In this document: positions 5,304 through 8,628 of the stretch, one piece after another
Numbering within the stretch: the first letter of the stretch is position 1
Layout: every line of letters begins with the position of its first letter
NCBI GenBank assembly: GCA_002403115.1
Contig: DHHE01000070.1
Span: 1-8,628 of the forward strand
Source of the DNA: a bacterium UBP2_UBA4780
GTDB lineage: Bacteria > Edwardsbacteria > AC1 > EtOH8
Reading direction: 5' to 3'
Length of the DNA: 8,628 nucleotides
Made by a program: the position numbers and the translations under genes
Notes under the pieces: model-generated
The model's database searches: none
What the model was told of the DNA's origin: nothing
Seen by the model: the letters and a program-made list of their open reading frames with translations, nothing else

Positions 5304-6230
5304 GTGAGCTCGACTGCATACCACCGGCCGGTTCTTTTAAAACAAGCGGCCGATCTCCTCAACGTGAAACCGGGCGGAACGTACATCGACGCCACCCTGG
5401 GCGGCGGCGGCCACGCCCGGGAGATGCTGGAGCGCTCGTCGCCGGGCGGCCGGGTGATCGGCATCGACCGCGACCCGCAGGCCCTGGAAGCGGCCGGAGC
5501 CGCCCTGGCCGGGTACGGCGACAGACTGTCGCTTTGCCTGGGGAACTTCCGGGATATAGCCTCCATCGTGGGAGGCTGCGGCCTGCGGTCCGTGGACGGT
5601 GCGCTTTTTGACCTGGGGATGTCCTCGGCCCAGATAGACCGGCCCGAGCGCGGCTTCAGCTTCCAGGCCCAGGGGCCCTTGGACATGCGGATGGGCCCGG
5701 ACGGGGCGCCGGCCGGAGAACTGGTCAACCGGTCTTCCGAGGAGGAGCTGGCCGGCATCATCCGGAACTTCGGCCAGGAGCGGCAGGCGCGGCGGATAGC
5801 CCGGGCCATCACCAGGGCCAGGCAAATCGGGCCGATCAGCACCACCTCCGGCCTGAGGCAGGCGATCCTGGCCACCAGGCCGGCCATGCCCCAGAAGACC
5901 CTGGCCCGGGTGTTCCAGGCCCTGCGCATCGCGGTCAACGATGAGATGGGATCGCTGGAGAACGGTCTGGCCGCGGCCAGGGATGCCCTGAATCCGGGCG
6001 GGCGCCTGGTGGTCATCAGCTACCATTCGCTGGAGGACTCGATGGTCAAGCAATTCCTCAGAACCAACCGGAATCCCTGCACCTGCCCCCCGAAGCTGTC
6101 GTCCTGCGTCTGCGGGGCGAAGCCCAGCCTGAGGATGATCACCGGCAAGGCGGTCCGTCCCGGGGAAAACGAGACGGACGACAATCCGAGGGCGAGGAGC
6201 GCCAGTCTGAGGGCGGCGGAGAAAATATGA
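5304..6230 (+). CDS. rsmH: RsmH, 16S rRNA (cytosine-1402-N4)-methyltransferase (MraW)
   Basis: 308 residues from the GTG start, close to the ~310 usual for the family. AdoMet motif I is DATLGGGGHAREML (29-42), followed by VIGIDRDPQAL (51-61), GNFRDI (80-85) and the family signature DGALFDLGMSSAQID (98-112) with RGFSF and LDMRMG. Later come RIAVNDE (208-214) and GGRLVVISYHSLEDSMVK (232-249). The enzyme methylates N4 of C1402 in the decoding centre of 16S rRNA. Four cysteines near the C-terminus (C259, C261, C268, C270; CTCPP...CVCG) form a CxC pair that could bind metal, a feature seen in many but not all RsmH proteins. It is separated from the STAS gene by 46 bases that hold a hairpin, and its stop overlaps ftsL (ATGA). 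Confidence 0.96.
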   Translation: MSSTAYHRPVLLKQAADLLNVKPGGTYIDATLGGGGHAREMLERSSPGGRVIGIDRDPQALEAAGAALAGYGDRLSLCLGNFRDIASIVGGCGLRSVDGALFDLGMSSAQIDRPERGFSFQAQGPLDMRMGPDGAPAGELVNRSSEEELAGIIRNFGQERQARRIARAITRARQIGPISTTSGLRQAILATRPAMPQKTLARVFQALRIAVNDEMGSLENGLAAARDALNPGGRLVVISYHSLEDSMVKQFLRTNRNPCTCPPKLSSCVCGAKPSLRMITGKAVRPGENETDDNPRARSASLRAAEKI

Positions 6231-6616
6231 CCCACTTCCTGACAAATAAGGAAACCAGGAAAAAAAAGAACCGGGCCGGGCTGGCCATGGGGCTGGCGGT
6301 CGCGCTGCTCGCGTCCATGGCTTTCGGCTACGTTTGGCAGAGGATATCCCTGGACCAGCAGCTGGTATCCCTCGAACGCATGGCCGGAAACAACCAGGAG
6401 CTCCTGGCCGAGGGCAAGCGGCTGCTGCTGGAGTCGCAGCGGATCAACTCCTGGAGCGCGGTGGAACGGGCGGCCGTGGAAAGGCTGGGCATGGCCTACC
6501 CGGAAAAGCGCCAGGTGGTGGCGGCCATCATGCCTCCCTCGGGTAAGAAAGGCGGCACCGGAGGCCTGGCCAGGAGCATGCTGAGCCCGGTCAACGAGGC
6601 CTGGAGCCAGCCGTGA
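6227..6616 (+). CDS. ftsL: FtsL-like divisome protein
   Basis: 129 residues. A short basic cytoplasmic tail (1-18, with RKKKNR) precedes one membrane segment (about 19-36) and then a periplasmic heptad-like helix (about 37-75, LDQQLVSLERMAGNNQELL). The segment AVERLGMAYPEKRQVV (83-98) matches the FtsL/FtsB end pattern 'A..lGm..P...qv'. FtsL pairs with FtsB and FtsQ and activates FtsWI septal synthesis. The last ~28 residues (PSGKKGGTGG...) form a flexible extension beyond the usual end. FtsL sequences diverge strongly, so the call relies on topology and its place between rsmH and ftsI. Its start overlaps the rsmH stop (ATGA) and its stop overlaps the ftsI start (GTGA). Confidence 0.87.
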   Translation: MTHFLTNKETRKKKNRAGLAMGLAVALLASMAFGYVWQRISLDQQLVSLERMAGNNQELLAEGKRLLLESQRINSWSAVERAAVERLGMAYPEKRQVVAAIMPPSGKKGGTGGLARSMLSPVNEAWSQP

Positions 6617-8127
6617 AGACCAGCCAAAGGGCCAGCCTGGTGGCCGTGATCGCCATGGCGGTCTGGGTGGTCATCGGGGCCAGGCTGGTGTGGCTGCAGG
6701 TGGTCAAGGCGGGCCATTTCCGGCACTTGGCCCAGCGGCAGCACCAGTTCCGGGTGGGGCTGATGCCCGAACGGGGCACCATCTTCGACCGCCAGGGACG
6801 GCCCCTTACCTTCTCGGTTAACGGCAGGAGGTCGTACCCCTACGGAACGGCCGCCGCCCAGACCCTGGGGGTGGTGGGCCGCGACGGCCGTGGCTTGGAG
6901 GGGCTGGAGCTCCTATACGACGATCTTCTCCGCGGCCAGGCCGGCTGGACCATCCGCCAGCTGGACGCCAGGGGGCGTTCCCACCCCTCGGCTGAATACC
7001 CCAGAAGACCCGCCCAATCGGGCGGGTCCGTCATCCTCACCATCGACGCCGACTACCAGTCGATAGTCCAGCAGGAACTGGAAAGGGGGGCGGCCAAGCA
7101 TCAGGCGCTTTCGGCCCTGGCCATAGTCACCGACCCCGCCACCGGAGAGATACTGGCGGTGGCCTGCTATCCGCCGGTGCAGCCCGACCGTTTCGCCGAG
7201 TCAGAGCAGGCCGACCTGGTGAACAAGGCCATCTCCGAGCAGTTCGAGCCGGGCTCCACCTTCAAGGCGGTCACCATGGCGGCGGCCATCGAGGAGGGGA
7301 CGTTGGCGCCGGAGGACATCTTGGACGGCGAGGACGGATCCTATTCGGTGGGGGGCCACAACCTGGGGGAGGCCGAGGGCCACCGCTACGGAAGGATCAC
7401 GGTCGGACAGGCGCTGGCCTATTCCAGCAACATCTGCCTGGTCAAGATCGGGGAGCGGCTGGGCAGGGAAAAGCTCTATCAGTACGCCCGGGCCTTCGGC
7501 TTCGGATGCAAGACCGGCATCGAGTTCCCGGGGGAGGCGGCCGGCGTGCTCACCAAGCCCAGCGGCTGGTCCTTGATCCAAAGCGCCAACATCAGCTTCG
7601 GCCAGGGCCTGTCGGTGACCGGGATGCAGCTGGCCGCGGCCTACGGGGCCATCGCCAACGGGGGTTACCTGCTGCGCCCCCGCCTGGTGAGGGCCCTGGA
7701 GGACCCGGCCGGAGGGGTCTACCACGGCAACAAGACTGACACCCTGCGCAGGGTGATCTCAAAGGAGACCTCCCTGAAGCTCACCGAGATGCTGAGCCGG
7801 GCGGTGAACGACAGCCTGGGGACGGGCCGGTCTGCCAGGATCGAGGGCTGGAACGTGGCCGGCAAGACCGGCACCGGCCAGCGCAAGGTGGCCGGCCAGA
7901 GAGGCTACGCGGCCGGCCGCTACACCGCATCGTTCGTGGGCTTCATGCCTTCCGAATCTCCCAGGCTGCTGGCGGTGGTGGTGGTCAACGAGCCCAAGGG
8001 GGGGCACTATGGGGGCCGGGTGGCGGCGCCGATCTGCCGGAACATCTTCAAGCGGGCCATCAGCCTGCCGCGCGGGGTGGCGCCGGAGCTTCTGGCCTCG
8101 GGTAAGCCGGCCGATGAGGCTTTCTGA
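6613..8127 (+). CDS. ftsI: FtsI-type class B penicillin-binding protein with a shortened pedestal
   Basis: 504 residues from GTG 6613, which overlaps the ftsL stop. One N-terminal membrane helix (about 8-30) is followed by MPERGTIFDRQGRPLTFSV (51-69), the start of the PBP dimer (pedestal) domain. The transpeptidase domain has all catalytic motifs: S215-T-F-K218 (nucleophile Ser215), S271-S-N273 and K418-T-G-T421. It cross-links septal peptidoglycan with FtsW. Oddity: right after FSV (69) comes NGRRSYPYG (70-78), then LGVVGRDGRGLEGLELLYD. In ordinary FtsI proteins roughly a hundred residues lie between GRPLAVSV and the RxYP stretch. They are missing here without any frame break, so the total is well below the ~588 of E. 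coli FtsI. Position between ftsL and murE, and septal-type motifs, favour FtsI over an elongation PBP2. The C-terminus has no PASTA domain. Its 3' end overlaps murE by 14 bases. Confidence 0.95.
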   Translation: MKTSQRASLVAVIAMAVWVVIGARLVWLQVVKAGHFRHLAQRQHQFRVGLMPERGTIFDRQGRPLTFSVNGRRSYPYGTAAAQTLGVVGRDGRGLEGLELLYDDLLRGQAGWTIRQLDARGRSHPSAEYPRRPAQSGGSVILTIDADYQSIVQQELERGAAKHQALSALAIVTDPATGEILAVACYPPVQPDRFAESEQADLVNKAISEQFEPGSTFKAVTMAAAIEEGTLAPEDILDGEDGSYSVGGHNLGEAEGHRYGRITVGQALAYSSNICLVKIGERLGREKLYQYARAFGFGCKTGIEFPGEAAGVLTKPSGWSLIQSANISFGQGLSVTGMQLAAAYGAIANGGYLLRPRLVRALEDPAGGVYHGNKTDTLRRVISKETSLKLTEMLSRAVNDSLGTGRSARIEGWNVAGKTGTGQRKVAGQRGYAAGRYTASFVGFMPSESPRLLAVVVVNEPKGGHYGGRVAAPICRNIFKRAISLPRGVAPELLASGKPADEAF

Positions 8128-8628
8128 GATCCTGCGGCCGCTGGGCGGCGAGCCGGTTTCCATAGAGCCGCCGGGCGACGATCCGGAGATAACCGGCCTG
8201 GAGTACGACTCGCGCCGGGTGACGCCGGGAACATTGTTCTTTGCCGTAACCGGGTACAGCCAGGACGGCCGGAGGTTCATCCCCCAGGCCCTGGAACGCG
8301 GGGCGCGGGCCGTGGTCAGCCAGCACCCGGAACGGACGGGATCGGCCACCCTGGTCGGGGTGGGCAACGTGAGAAGGGCCATGGCCCTGATGTCGGCCGC
8401 CTTCCACGGGTACCCGGCCGGGCGCATGGCGACGGTGGCCATCACCGGAACCGCCGGCAAGACCACCACCTCCTATCTGCTGCGCTCGATACTGGCCTCG
8501 GCCGGGATGAAGACAGGCCTGGTGGGCACCATCCGCTACCTGATAGGCGAACAGGCCTTCGAGGCGCCGAACACCACGCCGGAATCGCTGGACCTCCAGA
8601 GGCTGCTGGCCAGGATGTGCGATGACGG
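8114..8628 (+). CDS. murE: MurE, UDP-MurNAc-tripeptide synthetase (5' part, truncated by window end)
   Basis: 171 complete codons are visible from ATG 8114, which lies inside the end of ftsI (14-base overlap in another frame). The N-terminal domain has ITGLEYDSRRVTPGTLFFAV (26-45) and GYSQDGRRFIPQALERGA, the typical MurE substrate-binding part. The ATP loop follows as ITGTAGKTTTSYLL (110-123), with alanine where most Mur ligases have asparagine (GTNGKT). NTTPESLDLQRLL (near 153-165) is the conserved TTPE stretch that contacts UDP-MurNAc-dipeptide. The enzyme adds the third amino acid, usually meso-diaminopimelate or lysine; the deciding residues lie beyond the window. Only weak Shine-Dalgarno bases (GGGTAAG, 8099-8105) precede the start, so translation likely depends on ribosomes finishing ftsI. 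Confidence 0.94.
   Translation, partial: MRLSEILRPLGGEPVSIEPPGDDPEITGLEYDSRRVTPGTLFFAVTGYSQDGRRFIPQALERGARAVVSQHPERTGSATLVGVGNVRRAMALMSAAFHGYPAGRMATVAITGTAGKTTTSYLLRSILASAGMKTGLVGTIRYLIGEQAFEAPNTTPESLDLQRLLARMCDD

Noticed and set aside
4835..6016. Long minus-strand open frame opposite the STAS gene and rsmH (and another at 5337-6245)
   Set aside because: Both are shadows of strongly conserved + strand genes; their translations are low-complexity R/P/S or G/Q/R sequence with no motifs.

Overview
The window is a gene-dense, GC-rich bacterial chromosome segment with every recognisable gene on the + strand. Its right half is the start of a division and cell-wall (dcw) cluster: mraZ, an extra STAS gene, rsmH, ftsL, ftsI and the 5' part of murE. 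The left half holds two smaller operon-like groups. The cluster order and FtsI-type PBP show a walled, dividing bacterium. The DUF5683-like exported membrane protein is most familiar from the Bacteroidota/FCB side of the tree. I would guess a poorly cultured FCB-related or deep-branching Gram-negative lineage, but the window has no decisive taxonomic marker.

Region 1 (1-1602) is an operon tail. The C-terminal end of a DagK/YegS-type lipid kinase overlaps by ATGA a PP-loop protein related to MnmA/ThiI tRNA thiolation enzymes. That gene in turn overlaps by ATGA a small exported DUF5683-like protein. A roughly 200-base spacer (1603-1798) without a gene follows; it carries degenerate inverted TCATCC/GGATGA repeats and, directly before the next start codon, a small hairpin.

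Region 2 (1799-4122) is a two-gene unit: a two-TM potassium channel with a cytoplasmic RCK (TrkA-N/TrkA-C) module, overlapping by ATGA a soluble protein made of three PAS domains with no output domain. A perfect 12-bp intrinsic terminator ends the unit.

Region 3 (about 4200-8628) starts with an AT-rich control region: phased A-tracts, a near-consensus sigma70-type promoter, and four TGG-containing repeats at exact 10-bp spacing that match the MraZ operator architecture. mraZ, the first gene, is therefore probably autoregulated. A STAS-domain gene lacking the usual phosphoacceptor serines sits between mraZ and rsmH, which are normally neighbours. A GC-rich hairpin followed by T5 lies just before rsmH and could act as an attenuator. 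rsmH, ftsL, ftsI and murE then follow with ATGA, GTGA and 14-base overlaps, so their translation is probably coupled. FtsI is unusually short: the N-terminal pedestal appears to have lost about a hundred residues in frame while all catalytic motifs remain.

The observations most worth following are the non-phosphorylatable STAS protein inside the dcw cluster, the reduced FtsI pedestal, the possible attenuator between STAS and rsmH, and the coupling of an RCK channel to an output-less triple-PAS protein.
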